Of a DNA stretch of 64,000 nt, positions 33,015 through 43,074 are shown one piece after another. Every line of letters begins with the position of its first letter. Position 1 is the first letter of the stretch. The stretch covers positions 1 through 64,000 of the forward strand of contig JACKAJ010000016.1 in NCBI GenBank assembly GCA_020635135.1, given 5' to 3'. The notes beneath the pieces were generated by a model. It did no database searches. It had not been told where the DNA came from and saw only the letters and a program-made list of their open reading frames with translations. The translations under genes and the position numbers were made by a program. The DNA comes from Halobacteriovoraceae bacterium (GTDB taxonomy: Bacteria > Bdellovibrionota > Bacteriovoracia > Bacteriovoracales > Bacteriovoracaceae).

Positions 33015-34331
33015 ATGAATGATCTACAGAGAAGAAAACTTCTCAGAGAATTTTTAGCAAATAATGATGTTCTTCTTGTCGATACCAACGGAAGTTCGTT
33101 GAAGCGTTTAACCAAAACGCTGATCGATCTGGGAGGAATTGTTACACGAATCCACCAAGCTAATAATATTAATGATGCCAAAGAAATTTTTAAAAATAAA
33201 ATCCCCCAACTCGTTCTTTCGGATTATTCGCTACGAGGAGGATCGGGCTTTGATTTCTTTCGCTTTATTCGAGAAGAATATCCCGATGAAAAAAAATTAA
33301 CATTGATCCTAGTCACGGCTAACACTTCTCAATCAGCAGTCGCCAGGGCCGCAGAAGAAGATGTGGATTCCTTTGTTATCAAACCCTACACGCTGGAGAC
33401 TCTTGAAAGCAGTATCATGTTCTCGGTCGTTAATAAACTCAATCCTTCTCGCTATTCCCTTCTGATCGAAGAGGGAAAAGAATTACTTTTCAATCAAGAT
33501 TTTGATGGCAGTATTAAAATTTTTGAAGAGGCAATTAAAATTAACCCTGAACCTTCGCTGGCCCTTTATTACCACGGGCAGGCAAAATATTTTTTAGAAG
33601 AACTTGACGCTGCAGAAACTGATTATAACAAAGGGCTACAATTTAATAAGATCCACTACAAATGCCAGATTGGATTATACGAACTCTATAAAAAGCTCCA
33701 CAAATCAAAAGAAGCCTATCAAGTAGTACGAACCATTGCCAAATATTTTCCTGCAAACCCCGATCGCCTCAACGAAGTTATCCGACTCTGTGTAGAAGTC
33801 CAAGATTTTGAAAACATGCAGGACTATTACGACATCTTCACACAACTCGATGAACGACCGAGTGACGTTCTTAGATACGTTTGTGCGGGAATGTACGTTT
33901 CAGGAAAACACTTTGCCCAAGAACAACGAATAGATCGCATGAAAGAAATTTTTAATAGTGTTGGAGTGACTTGTCAGGGAGATGCCAAGTTTTTGAGGGC
34001 CATTATTCAAGTCCTCTATGAAAAAGGTCAATTGGCTGAAGCAAAAAAATATCTTTCGAAATTTGATAAAGATGAAATCAATTCTCACGATTATATGGTT
34101 GCCTCATACTTAGCCGAACTCGATCAATTGGATCAAAATCAGAGAATTAAATATGGTCTAGAAATTTATAACAGTGATGCCAAAGACCTACAGTGTTTTA
34201 ATATTCTTCTCAATTCAATGAAAAATGAAAACCTCATCGACCGAGCGAAAAACCTTGTTGAGGATGCCAAAAAACATTGGCCCAATGCCAAGTTTAATCT
34301 CGAAGATGTTGATGACGAATCTGAAACTTAA
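33015..34331 (+). CDS. Response regulator with receiver domain and TPR repeats
   Basis: 438 aa. The receiver domain (1-140) has D23 in VLLVDTN, the phospho-acceptor D70 in LVLSDYSL, T101 in ILVTAN and K123 in FVIKPY, so it should be phosphorylatable. From about 150 on the protein is a string of helical TPR-like repeats (for example GSIKIFEEAIKINPEPSLAL and AETDYNKGLQFNKIHY). No DNA-binding or enzymatic output domain is seen; output is probably by protein binding. No histidine kinase is nearby. It follows the pseudo-receiver repeat protein by 6 bp. Confidence 0.88.
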   Translation: MNDLQRRKLLREFLANNDVLLVDTNGSSLKRLTKTLIDLGGIVTRIHQANNINDAKEIFKNKIPQLVLSDYSLRGGSGFDFFRFIREEYPDEKKLTLILVTANTSQSAVARAAEEDVDSFVIKPYTLETLESSIMFSVVNKLNPSRYSLLIEEGKELLFNQDFDGSIKIFEEAIKINPEPSLALYYHGQAKYFLEELDAAETDYNKGLQFNKIHYKCQIGLYELYKKLHKSKEAYQVVRTIAKYFPANPDRLNEVIRLCVEVQDFENMQDYYDIFTQLDERPSDVLRYVCAGMYVSGKHFAQEQRIDRMKEIFNSVGVTCQGDAKFLRAIIQVLYEKGQLAEAKKYLSKFDKDEINSHDYMVASYLAELDQLDQNQRIKYGLEIYNSDAKDLQCFNILLNSMKNENLIDRAKNLVEDAKKHWPNAKFNLEDVDDESET

Positions 34332-34339
34332 GAAAAGAT

Positions 34340-34591
34340 TTATTTTTTCTTGCGTGCGTATTTCTTTTTAAATCTTTCAACACGCCCTTCAGTATCGAGA
34401 ACTTTTTGTGTTCCTGTATAAAAAGGGTGAGATGCACTTGAAATATCGACACTATAGAGAGGATATTCTTTACCGTCTTCCCAAGTTGTCGTCTCTGATG
34501 TTTCAACAGTTGAACGAGTGAGAACAGCAAAATCAGCAGCAGCGTCTTTAAACACAACTTGTCTGTAATTTGGGTGAATATCTTTTTTCAT
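34340..34591 (-). CDS. rpmE2: 50S ribosomal protein L31 type B
   Basis: 83 aa. MKKDIHPNYRQVVFKD, SSASHPFYTG and the GRVERFKKKY end are typical of L31. The zinc-binding cysteines of type A are absent and the length is that of the zinc-free type B form, which in many bacteria replaces type A under zinc limitation. It lies 62 bp downstream of topA. A small palindrome, TACGCAGAGCGTA, lies in that gap (34618-34630), but I see no clear Zur-type site. Confidence 0.94.
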   Translation of the reverse strand: MKKDIHPNYRQVVFKDAAADFAVLTRSTVETSETTTWEDGKEYPLYSVDISSASHPFYTGTQKVLDTEGRVERFKKKYARKKK

Positions 34592-34653
34592 GTTTTAACC
34601 TCTTTGAAATGAAAAGTACGCAGAGCGTATTATTTGGGCCACAGCTTGTCAAC

Positions 34654-37218
34654 CTACTTTTTCCCGGATTTATTGATAACTTCAACCACATCTTTCAGTT
34701 TCCATTTATCGATAATCTCTGATTTTCTCAAAGCCTCGGGAATCCCAATATTTTTCGTCCCATACTTAATAAAAAGACCGTACTTACCATCGTAAATAGC
34801 TATTTTTTTATTGGTGTCGGGATGGCGATCGAATTCTTTGTAAATTTTTGCGCCTCGCGATGAAACTTTTGGCTCATCCAAGATCTCTAAGGCTCGCTTT
34901 AGGGTGATAGTATAAACGTTATCATCTTTTTTAAGTGACCTGAAATCTCCGTCATGCATAACATAGGGACCAAAGCGTCCAACATTAGCCTTGATTTCTT
35001 TACCTGTTTCCGGATGAACTCCCAAATCTCTCGGAAGTTCTAAGAGTTTAATAGCCGCTTCCAAAGTGATATTTTTGGGGTTCCATGGGGCACTTAAGCT
35101 AGCTCGTTTAGGCTTGGGATTATCGTCTGTTTTTTCTCCCAGCTGCAAATAAGCCCCATATCTTCCAATCAAACAGTAAATATCTTCGCCTGTTGCTGGG
35201 TCTTTTCCTAGTGGTTCTGGTCCTTTTTTAGAAAGCTCAATCAATTCATCAATATCTTCTGCTTTAAGATCAGCTGGAGCAATTTCTTCAGGGATCGATG
35301 CGTGAACTTCATCACCTTTATTAGGTTTTGCAATAATATAAGGTCCGTAGCGGCCAACTTTAACATCGATAATATCTTTCAATTGTGGGAGCCGAACGGT
35401 TCGACTGTCATCAGGTTTAATTTTCTTTTCTTGATTTTCAACTTTTTTCTTTAACCCACCAGTTCCTAGATAAAAGTTTTGCAAATACTTTAACCAGTCT
35501 TCATTGCCTTCAGCGATTTCATCGAGTTTTTGTTCCATATCGGATGTAAAACTGTAATCAACCAAATTAGAAAAATAGTCTTCAAGAAATTGCACAACCG
35601 CAATGCCAGTAAAAGTTGGAACCAGGGCCGTTCCCTCTTTTCGAACATAACCACGTTCTTGGACTGTTCCAATAATCGTTGCGTAAGTTGATGGTCGACC
35701 AATCCCTTCTTTCTCAAGGCGCTGAACTAGGCTCGCTTCTGTGTAGCGTGCCGGAGGTTTCGTTTCGTGGTTATTTTTTTCTAGCTTCTTTGAATCAAGT
35801 GTATCCTTGCTTTGAAGTTCTGGAAGAATAACTTCTTTATTATCGAGTGCCGATTCCGGATCATCACTTCCCTCAACATAGGCTCGTAAAAAACCTGGAA
35901 AGATGATTCTAGATCCATTGGCCGTGAAAAGGTATTCACCATTTTTTACTTTCACAGTCATGGTCGCCTTTTTCGCTCTTTCCATTTGAGTGGCCATGGT
36001 TCGCTTCCAAATAAGATCGTATAGACTTTTTTCTTTTCCAATCAGTCCTGTTTGGTCGGGATGAACAAACTCATTGCCGGCAGGTCGAATGGCCTCGTGA
36101 GCCTCTTGAGCGCCTTTGCCTTTTGCTTTGTATTGTCTTGGTTCAGCACTGAGATATTCTTTACCATACAAATCTTCGATACAATTTCTTGCAGCTTGAA
36201 TGGCCTCGGTTGAAAGATTCGGTGAATCCGTTCTCATGTATGTGATAAAACCCTGCTCATACAATTTCTGGGCCACACGCATTGTTTCTCGAGCGGACAT
36301 CCCAAGCTTTCTGTTTCCTTCTTGTTGAAGTGTAGAAGTTATAAATGGCACTGAAGGATTGAGAAAAGATTCTTTTTCATCAACAGAAATAACTTCAAAT
36401 TTTCCTTTTTTTAATTTTTCAAGGATATCCTTCGCAGCTTTTTCATCGATGAGAAATATTTTATCTTTTTTAGTCTCATCAAGCTTACCAGTTTCAGCTG
36501 AAAAATCTTTTCCAATGGCAACTTTTTTCTCACCGACATTGGAGAGTCGTGCCTCAAAACTTTTATCCCCACTCTTAGCAAGCTCTGCTTTAATAGAACA
36601 ATAATCAGCTTTTACAAAAGTCATTCGCTCGCGTTCACGCTCAACAATCATTTTAAGACCACTAGATTGCACTCTTCCTGCTGAAAGTCCGTAGGCAATT
36701 TTTTTCCAAAGAAGTGGCGAGAGCGTATATCCATACAAACGATCGAGAATTCTTCTTGTTTCTTGGGCCCTCACAAGTTTGAGATCCACATCGCGAACAT
36801 GTTCGAGAGAATCTTGGATTGCTTTTTTTGTGATTTCGTGAAACACCATTCGTTTTACTGGAATTTTAGGATTGAGAAGTTCCAATAAATGCCAAGAAAT
36901 ACTCTCCCCTTCTCGATCTTCATCGGTTGCGAGGTAGAGAGTGTCAGCGTCTTTTATAAGTTTTTTGAGTTCGCGAACTATTTTGGATTTTCCCTTGGGA
37001 ACAATATAAAGAGGTTCAAAATCATTTTCACAATTAACACCCAACTTTGCCCAGTCTTCTTTTTTGAGATCTTTGGGAATATCAGCCGCCGATTGTGGGA
37101 GATCGCGTATATGCCCCATACTGGCCTGAACGACAAAGTCCTTGGGAAGAAATTTTTTAATGGTTTTCGCCTTTGTAGGAGACTCTACAATCACCAGATG
37201 GGATCCGCTTTTTGCCAT
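34654..37218 (-). CDS. topA: DNA topoisomerase I
   Basis: 854 aa. Relaxes negative supercoils by a type IA mechanism. The N-terminal Toprim domain has VIVESPTKAKTIKKFL and the acidic ATDEDREGESISWH; the active-site tyrosine lies in FITYMRTDSPNLS. After about residue 590 come several topoisomerase C-terminal repeats of the form GRYGPYI, GRYGAYLQLG, GRFGPYVMHDG and GKYGLFIKYGTK, which lack the zinc cysteines of the E. coli type. AAAAGG lies upstream of the start. It is followed by rpmE2 on the same strand. Confidence 0.97.
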   Translation of the reverse strand: MAKSGSHLVIVESPTKAKTIKKFLPKDFVVQASMGHIRDLPQSAADIPKDLKKEDWAKLGVNCENDFEPLYIVPKGKSKIVRELKKLIKDADTLYLATDEDREGESISWHLLELLNPKIPVKRMVFHEITKKAIQDSLEHVRDVDLKLVRAQETRRILDRLYGYTLSPLLWKKIAYGLSAGRVQSSGLKMIVERERERMTFVKADYCSIKAELAKSGDKSFEARLSNVGEKKVAIGKDFSAETGKLDETKKDKIFLIDEKAAKDILEKLKKGKFEVISVDEKESFLNPSVPFITSTLQQEGNRKLGMSARETMRVAQKLYEQGFITYMRTDSPNLSTEAIQAARNCIEDLYGKEYLSAEPRQYKAKGKGAQEAHEAIRPAGNEFVHPDQTGLIGKEKSLYDLIWKRTMATQMERAKKATMTVKVKNGEYLFTANGSRIIFPGFLRAYVEGSDDPESALDNKEVILPELQSKDTLDSKKLEKNNHETKPPARYTEASLVQRLEKEGIGRPSTYATIIGTVQERGYVRKEGTALVPTFTGIAVVQFLEDYFSNLVDYSFTSDMEQKLDEIAEGNEDWLKYLQNFYLGTGGLKKKVENQEKKIKPDDSRTVRLPQLKDIIDVKVGRYGPYIIAKPNKGDEVHASIPEEIAPADLKAEDIDELIELSKKGPEPLGKDPATGEDIYCLIGRYGAYLQLGEKTDDNPKPKRASLSAPWNPKNITLEAAIKLLELPRDLGVHPETGKEIKANVGRFGPYVMHDGDFRSLKKDDNVYTITLKRALEILDEPKVSSRGAKIYKEFDRHPDTNKKIAIYDGKYGLFIKYGTKNIGIPEALRKSEIIDKWKLKDVVEVINKSGKK

Positions 37219-37482
37219 GCAACAACACCTTTTTTAAACGGTAACAATATTAAAGACTTATAATAAAGAGGTAGGGCCAGTTTGAGGATTCGTCAAGCAG
37301 GGCCAGTAAAAGATTTCATTTTTGATGTATTTTTAAATATTTGCCATTTATTTTCTATCCTTTATATAGGGACTTTTACGATTGTAAATCATCCAGTGTG
37401 AATAATTATTATTTACGATGCTTGTTATCGATGATATTGCCCAACCTATTGTTAAGGTTTATCAAACTTAAAGGAGTTTTTT

Positions 37483-37920
37483 ATGTTTGGAAAAATAATT
37501 GGATTTTTAGCTTTCGCAACTCTTTTTACTGCTTGCGTGAACACTCAAACCAATGTTTTGGTTCACGGTACAATTCGCGATACTTATGGAAATGTGAGAG
37601 TCGTCAACTTCGCTGACGACATTGATATTTGTATTTCAGGGGACGCCATTGTTGGTGAAAACGAAAATGTCAGTTTTAAAGGTTGTGAATCTGTGGTTAC
37701 AGATCAAAATGGAGTTTTCCAAACACTTCTTAAACCAACCCTTTCTTCTGGATTTTCTGAAAAAGAAGTTAAAAAACTTCTCAATTATAAAATTTATGTA
37801 CGCCAAAAATCAGAGTATTCAAATTCTGAATACTGGCTCGCAGCTCCAGTTATTAAGGATATTAGTAAAGACGATACTCTAAATGAGCTCGTCATCGAAG
37901 CCGATTTTTCAATTCTTTAA
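37483..37920 (+). CDS. Lipoprotein of unknown function
   Basis: 145 aa. AAAGGAG precedes the ATG. The signal MFGKIIGFLAFATLFTAC has a clear lipobox. The mature part (VHGTIRDTYGNV, DDIDICISGD, VVTDQNGVFQTLL) looks like a small beta-sandwich of the carboxypeptidase-regulatory or transthyretin type, with two cysteines. The next gene downstream has a comparable order of motifs, so the two may be distant relatives. A terminator follows at 37925-37962. Confidence 0.65.
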   Translation: MFGKIIGFLAFATLFTACVNTQTNVLVHGTIRDTYGNVRVVNFADDIDICISGDAIVGENENVSFKGCESVVTDQNGVFQTLLKPTLSSGFSEKEVKKLLNYKIYVRQKSEYSNSEYWLAAPVIKDISKDDTLNELVIEADFSIL

Positions 37921-37924
37921 TCAT

Positions 37925-37962
37925 AAAGAGGAGCATAGGAAACAATTCTATGCTCCTCTTTT
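37925..37962 (+). terminator. Intrinsic terminator
   Basis: AAAGAGGAGCATAG (37925-37938) pairs perfectly with CTATGCTCCTCTTT (37948-37961) across a 9-nt loop, ending in a short T-run. Confidence 0.85.
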
Positions 37963-38041
37963 CATTTATCTATAAATTTTACATAGCAAACTTGTCTTTT
38001 CTCAATATGTGTTATTATCGGCTCTCTAAACAGGACTGATT

Positions 38042-38824
38042 ATGAAAGCTTTTAAAATTTTGACAGCATCACTTATAATGACATTGAGTAGCGCTTTCGC
38101 TCAACAAAACTTTGCTCCTCTCTTAAGAGGAAATTTGCTGATCAATCACACCGAATCCACAAGCATCTATGCCAATAGCTATTTAGATATTTGTTTGGAT
38201 CTCAAAAAAACAAATTTTACTCACAAATTTGAAAAAGAAATTTGTCTTAAAAATATTGAACTCGATTCAAATGGTGATTTTTCTCTCACTTTAACTCCTG
38301 TCCTTATTAATTACTATGATGAAACAGAGGGGCTCGCATTAGAAGTTTCCAAAATTACCCTTAAATATAAACTTGCCGATGACCGCTATTTAGGTTTTGA
38401 TAGACTTGTTTACCACGACATCAAAGTTACTGAAACAATTGTTCCATTTCTCGCTCGAGGGAGAAGTCTCCGAGAATTACCAGAAGGTTCACCTTATTTT
38501 ATCCAGCTCGAGTCAAATGATGATTTAACCGAACTCGCCTCCAATGCCATTGATGAAGATAGAGAATTGATCCCAGAAGAGAAAATTGATCTTCTCAATC
38601 GCCTCATGTCATCTGCTTCGACACCTGAAGGTTGCAAAAAACTCGTTAATGTTTTTTTAGAAAAGTACATTAAAGTTATTACTGAAAACCAACTCATGGC
38701 CATTAAAGATATGTGGATGAAGTACGAAAACTGTAAATACTCAGGAAAAGATGAAGATGGCCATAAAATTATCGCCACTTATTTTGATGACTGGTATTCA
38801 AAATATCTTGAATTGAAATTATAA
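38042..38824 (+). CDS. Secreted protein of unknown function
   Basis: 260 aa with a signal peptide (MKAFKILTASLIMTLSSAFA). The first half is beta-like with GNLLINH, LDICLDLK, EICLKNIE and DSNGDFSLTL; the second half is helical. The order of motifs in the first half resembles the preceding lipoprotein (GTIRD, IDICISGD, GCESVVTD, DQNGVFQTLL). I recognise no family. A terminator separates it from its upstream neighbour, so it has its own promoter. Confidence 0.65.
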   Translation: MKAFKILTASLIMTLSSAFAQQNFAPLLRGNLLINHTESTSIYANSYLDICLDLKKTNFTHKFEKEICLKNIELDSNGDFSLTLTPVLINYYDETEGLALEVSKITLKYKLADDRYLGFDRLVYHDIKVTETIVPFLARGRSLRELPEGSPYFIQLESNDDLTELASNAIDEDRELIPEEKIDLLNRLMSSASTPEGCKKLVNVFLEKYIKVITENQLMAIKDMWMKYENCKYSGKDEDGHKIIATYFDDWYSKYLELKL

Positions 38825-38829
38825 AGAAA

Positions 38830-38852
38830 GGACCTGGCCATAAGCCAGGTCC
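38830..38852. terminator. Hairpin between convergent genes, probably a bidirectional terminator
   Basis: GGACCTGGC (38830-38838) and GCCAGGTCC (38844-38852) form a perfect 9-bp stem. On the minus strand TTTCTTTAT follows; the plus-strand tail is weaker. Confidence 0.65.
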
Positions 38853-38860
38853 CGTATGTT

Positions 38861-40525
38861 TTAGAATCGTCGGTGAGATTTATTGTTTTGAGAAAAAATG
38901 TAGTCCATGTTCAAAGTTGAATCTCCAAAAATGGTATACACTTCCCAATAGTAAACACTCAAGCCTTGTCCTCCATAGTATTTCCATACTTCGCTAAGAG
39001 CATTTTCTGTCGTTTGTGCCACTGTTCTGAGTCCGACATTGAAAGCTCCTGCATAAAAGGATTTTTCGAGAACATCATCTTCATCCCAGTAGGTATAAGT
39101 TGTCGCTCCCCAAAAGCCAACAGCACCGTTTTTAGCGCGCAACCAACTTTCAGCGTATGATTCATCAATGTTGAATGCCCCTGTTAAACAAGCATTAGAG
39201 ATAACAAAGGGATAATAGCCAGTGTAAGGAAGATCATAGACATCTTCTTCAGTCACTCGAGGTTTATACCAATAGGTCGTATCGCCATGTCCAGAGTAAT
39301 TAATCAGAGTTCTTCCGACTCCAAACTGCTCGAGCACTTCATTGCTTCCAGCGCTGTGAGTTTTAGAATAAAGTTCATCTCCACCTAAGATATCGGCTTT
39401 AGGAAATTGTCCGATGTACTTCATTTTTGTTGTATAAGTCTCTTTAACAAAGTTGTGAGTTCCCTCTGAAATTTCAAAGTTATCAGTACTTGCTAAGAAG
39501 CTAATAGGTTTATAGAGATCGTACTCTCCAAAGTTTGTAAAGTTTTGGTGATTAATCAGCTTATTCACGACGTTGCTCAACTCATTTTCATCACTCACTG
39601 AAAAACGTCCAACACCAATATCGGGACCATTAATGTCACTTTTATAATCGTCAGTATCAATAGCACGATAATAGTGATCAGTAATATAGCTTCCAGATTT
39701 ATATGAAGACACATCTTCATAATCTCCCACAATGACTGTGGCGGCAAAGTTAGTCTTGTACTCTTGATAAACTTTCTGAATTTTTGAACGAATCTGGTCA
39801 GGGCTTAAGTTTCTAGCGGCTACCCATTTTTCGATTTTATATTCTTGTGACTTGTACTCCATGTATTTTTTTAAGCTCTCACTGTCTTTGAATTTTTGAC
39901 CAACAACAAAGAGAAGCACTTTCTGAGTACGTGATTTAAGTTTTCTCTCCAAAAGTTTTTCACTGCGAGAAGTTTTATAAGAGAGAATCACTTTTTCAAA
40001 TGTTTTGATTTCTTTACTTACAGGGTTGTAGTGGTATGGAAAAACTGTCACGAGCCACTTTTTCACTCCATGAATACTTCCAGCATAAGTGAATTCAATA
40101 TCTTTTTGAGGATAGAATGAATCTTTAGTGTAGATTTCTTTATTAAGTGCAAGTTTTGGTGTGCGAGCATTTTTCATTTTTAAGCGAGGCGCCTGAACAG
40201 GTTCGAGTCCTCCTCGAACAACAACAGGTTGATTTTCCCCTGCGTATTTAACTTTGAGCTTTTCGACTTCGCTTTTTTCTCCCATGACGTAAAAACGATA
40301 AACGGGAACATTGGGGTTACCCACCAGAGTGTACTGGCCAACGTGAGTAAAATCCTCATCGAGTGTTTTGAGACGAGACATTCCTCTTACCAATTCAGAT
40401 CTTAGAATTTTTGCAGATCTTGGAAGTGAAATTGTAATTTGATTGAGGTCGCCTCGAGAATTGAAACTTACTTTGGCATAGCTTTGTAAGCTCATTAAAA
40501 GAAAGACAAGTGTCCATTTCAACAT
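38861..40525 (-). CDS. Gingipain-like (C25 family) secreted cysteine protease
   Basis: 554 aa from the ATG at 40525, which has GGAGG upstream; a start 12 bp earlier is less likely. Signal peptide MLKWTLVFLLMSLQSYA. A propeptide-like region (about 20-210) precedes the catalytic domain. The catalytic pair is visible: His in INYSGHGDTTYW and Cys in FVISNACLTGAFN. ATVIVGDYEDV and IGVGRFSVSDENEL match the C25 N-terminal subdomain. Unlike gingipains, no haemagglutinin or sorting domain follows. It probably degrades proteins outside the cell; type II secretion is a plausible export route. Confidence 0.9.
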   Translation of the reverse strand: MLKWTLVFLLMSLQSYAKVSFNSRGDLNQITISLPRSAKILRSELVRGMSRLKTLDEDFTHVGQYTLVGNPNVPVYRFYVMGEKSEVEKLKVKYAGENQPVVVRGGLEPVQAPRLKMKNARTPKLALNKEIYTKDSFYPQKDIEFTYAGSIHGVKKWLVTVFPYHYNPVSKEIKTFEKVILSYKTSRSEKLLERKLKSRTQKVLLFVVGQKFKDSESLKKYMEYKSQEYKIEKWVAARNLSPDQIRSKIQKVYQEYKTNFAATVIVGDYEDVSSYKSGSYITDHYYRAIDTDDYKSDINGPDIGVGRFSVSDENELSNVVNKLINHQNFTNFGEYDLYKPISFLASTDNFEISEGTHNFVKETYTTKMKYIGQFPKADILGGDELYSKTHSAGSNEVLEQFGVGRTLINYSGHGDTTYWYKPRVTEEDVYDLPYTGYYPFVISNACLTGAFNIDESYAESWLRAKNGAVGFWGATTYTYWDEDDVLEKSFYAGAFNVGLRTVAQTTENALSEVWKYYGGQGLSVYYWEVYTIFGDSTLNMDYIFSQNNKSHRRF

Positions 40526-40662
40526 GCTATCCTCCATTGATAGGGTTTAAGAAAAATCCATTACTTGATTATTTTAATATACTTCAAAAGATAGCTTAGG
40601 CACCCTTTATCTGACTGTCAAAGTTTAGTATTTGAAATGAATTTTTATTTAGTAAACAAAAC

Positions 40663-40699
40663 AAAAAAACCCCCGGAACAGAATATACTCCGGAGGTTT
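40663..40699 (-). terminator. Terminator of the glutamine synthetase gene
   Basis: Read on the minus strand, AAACCTCCGGA pairs with TCCGGGGGTTT (11 bp with one G-U) and runs into TTTTTTTG. Confidence 0.9.
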
Positions 40700-40712
40700 A
40701 TGGAATAGAAAA

Positions 40713-42905
40713 TTATCTCACAAAGAGAAGGTCGTAGTAAGTTGGAATTTCCCAAATAGAATCGGGAACGATATCCTCAATAGCTCCTGCTAGCTCGGCT
40801 ACTTTTTCACAGCGAGATAGAAGCACAGTTGAGATCTCAACAGCAGCATCTGTTTCAGGCTTAGCTTCTAATTTGTTGAGTTCTTGAACAAGCGTATCTG
40901 ACTGATCTTTAACTTCATTCGTTAGCTGCTCAATTGTATCGTAGATTGTTTTTTCACAACCAGGAGCGCTTCCAAATGCTTTAGCACTTTCAATCAATGT
41001 TGCAAGCTCTCTTTTGTACCGTAAAGCCGCTGGAATGACATAGCGATCAATCATTTTCTTTTGCGTTCTAAACTCAATATCGCGATGTTTGTTATAGCGC
41101 TCAAGCCAGACATTGTAGAGTGTTTGAAGTTCTGTTTCTTTGTACACTCCATATTTTACAAGAAATTCATGATTTTCTTTTTTAATAAAAGTTGTGAGAG
41201 CATCCACAGTTGTTTTAAGATTTGGAAGTCCCCGTTTAGCTGCTTCTTCCAACCACTCTTGAGAATACCCATCTCCATTAAAGACTACTTGTCGAGAATT
41301 AGCATACCATTTCTTTGTCAGAGCTGTTAACGCTGAAGGTGTGTCTACCCCATTAGCCATTTGCTCTTTCAAATACTCATTACTGTCTTTAAGGACGTCG
41401 GCAACAGCAGTGTTCAATATAGCAAGGGGAACACCAATGTTCGCATTCGATCCCACTGCTCTGAACTCAAATTTGTTTCCAGTAAAAGCAAAGGGAGATG
41501 TTCTATTTCTATCTGTATTATCTTTTAATAACTGTGCTAACTGCTCAGCCCCAGTATCAAGAATTGCTGCTTCTTCAGGAGTATAGGCTTCTCCAGAAGC
41601 AAGCTTTTCTAGAATTGAAGTAATTGTATCGCCTAAGAAAGCAGAAATAATGGATGGAGGCGCTTCGTTGGCCCCAAGGCGATGATCATTGGAGTTACTA
41701 GCGATCGCTGCTCTTAAAGCAACACTGTGGCGCTTAAGGGCTTCGCAAACAATTGAAACCATGGCCAAGAAGCGATGATTTTCATGAGGAGTATTTCCTG
41801 GTTCAAGGAAGTTATTTTCTTGGTCATCGGCCATGGACCAGTTTAAGTGTTTCCCACTTCCGTTGATTCCTGCAAATGGTTTTTCGTGAAAGAGACAAAC
41901 AAAGTCATGTCTTTCAGCAGTGCTCTTGAGAATGGCCATTAAAAGTTGGTTATTATCTGTGGCCGTGTTGGCATCTCTAAAAATCGGCGCAATTTCAAAT
42001 TGTCCTGGAGCCACTTCGTTGTGACGAGTTTTGGCAGGAATTCCCACACGGTAGAGCTCAGTTTCCAAATCTTGCATAAAGGCCAAAACTCTTTCAGGGA
42101 TTGTTCCAAAATAGTGATCTTCCAATTGTTGGTTTCTGGTCGTCAAACTTCCAAGAAGAGTTCTCCCACTCATTACCAAATCTTCTCTTTGAAAATAAAA
42201 TGATTTATCGATCAAAAAGTACTCTTGCTCATAACCACAAGTTGCAATCACTCTCTTAACATCTTTAAAGCCTGTGAGATGAGCAAATTCAGTCGCATAT
42301 TTATTCAATGTTGTTAAACTTCTAAGAAGTGGAGTTTTAACATCCAAAGCGTTTCCATGATAGGAAATAAACGCTGTCGGGATACAAAGTGTCTTCCCAT
42401 TGATTCCTTCTTTAATAAAAATGGGGGAAGTGAGATCCCAGCTTGTATACCCTCGAGCTTCAAAAGTACTTCTCGTTCCACCATTAGGAAACGAAGATGC
42501 ATCTGGCTCACCTTGAATGAGTTGAGAAGCGCTCAGTTTTTCAATAGCGCGATCGCCATCATATGTTAGAAATGAATCGTGCTTTTCAGCAGTTGATCCT
42601 GTTAGAGGTTGAAACCAGTGACAAAAGTGAGTGGCCCCTTTATCCAATGCCCAATCCAACACCACATCAGCAATTTCTTTGGCCACAACTTTGGTAAGAA
42701 TTTTTTCTCCATTAAGAATTTTTTTAACTTCTTCTTGAGTACTTGGACTAAAGTTTCTGTTATCTTTTAGCTGGAAAACATTTTCGCCAAAAAATTGGCT
42801 GACCTTAAGGTTTCGACCTTGCGCATTAACAGGCATCGGTTGTCTTACGGTTTTACGGTTAAATACGGCGTTCTTTGAAGGGGTTCTTGGTGTGAAAGTT
42901 GCCAT
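40713..42905 (-). CDS. glnN: Glutamine synthetase, type III
   Basis: 730 aa, the length of the GSIII class (type I is about 470). ATP-dependent synthesis of glutamine from glutamate and ammonia. Class-typical segments include THFCHWFQPLTGSTAEKHDSF split over residues about 95-115, CGYEQEYFLIDK, RHNEVAPGQFEIAPIF, SGKHLNWSM, SNDHRLGANEAPPSI and FEFRAVGSNANIG. AAGGAG lies upstream. Monocistronic with its own terminator. No adenylylation site is expected in this class. Confidence 0.97.
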   Translation of the reverse strand: MATFTPRTPSKNAVFNRKTVRQPMPVNAQGRNLKVSQFFGENVFQLKDNRNFSPSTQEEVKKILNGEKILTKVVAKEIADVVLDWALDKGATHFCHWFQPLTGSTAEKHDSFLTYDGDRAIEKLSASQLIQGEPDASSFPNGGTRSTFEARGYTSWDLTSPIFIKEGINGKTLCIPTAFISYHGNALDVKTPLLRSLTTLNKYATEFAHLTGFKDVKRVIATCGYEQEYFLIDKSFYFQREDLVMSGRTLLGSLTTRNQQLEDHYFGTIPERVLAFMQDLETELYRVGIPAKTRHNEVAPGQFEIAPIFRDANTATDNNQLLMAILKSTAERHDFVCLFHEKPFAGINGSGKHLNWSMADDQENNFLEPGNTPHENHRFLAMVSIVCEALKRHSVALRAAIASNSNDHRLGANEAPPSIISAFLGDTITSILEKLASGEAYTPEEAAILDTGAEQLAQLLKDNTDRNRTSPFAFTGNKFEFRAVGSNANIGVPLAILNTAVADVLKDSNEYLKEQMANGVDTPSALTALTKKWYANSRQVVFNGDGYSQEWLEEAAKRGLPNLKTTVDALTTFIKKENHEFLVKYGVYKETELQTLYNVWLERYNKHRDIEFRTQKKMIDRYVIPAALRYKRELATLIESAKAFGSAPGCEKTIYDTIEQLTNEVKDQSDTLVQELNKLEAKPETDAAVEISTVLLSRCEKVAELAGAIEDIVPDSIWEIPTYYDLLFVR

Positions 42906-43074
42906 GGTTAAAAGCTCCTTGGGTTGGGATTAACTCAGGCCCAATCATAGCAATTTTAATAAGTTTTGAAAACGGCGAATCTCTTACAATACGCCAACAT
43001 TTCGGCAGGAAATTGCCATTTCATGTAAGTTTACGGCAAATAGTATTGGAATAATAAAAAATAAAAGGTCAGGT

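Noticed and set aside
34618..34630. Palindrome TACGCAGAGCGTA between topA and rpmE2, considered as a zinc-regulator site
   Set aside because: Five-bp arms are too short and do not match the Zur consensus; no U-tract for a terminator.
37341..37616. 91-codon open frame upstream of the 145-aa lipoprotein gene
   Set aside because: It overlaps the lipoprotein start in another frame and has no ribosome site; the lipoprotein has AAAGGAG and a clean signal.
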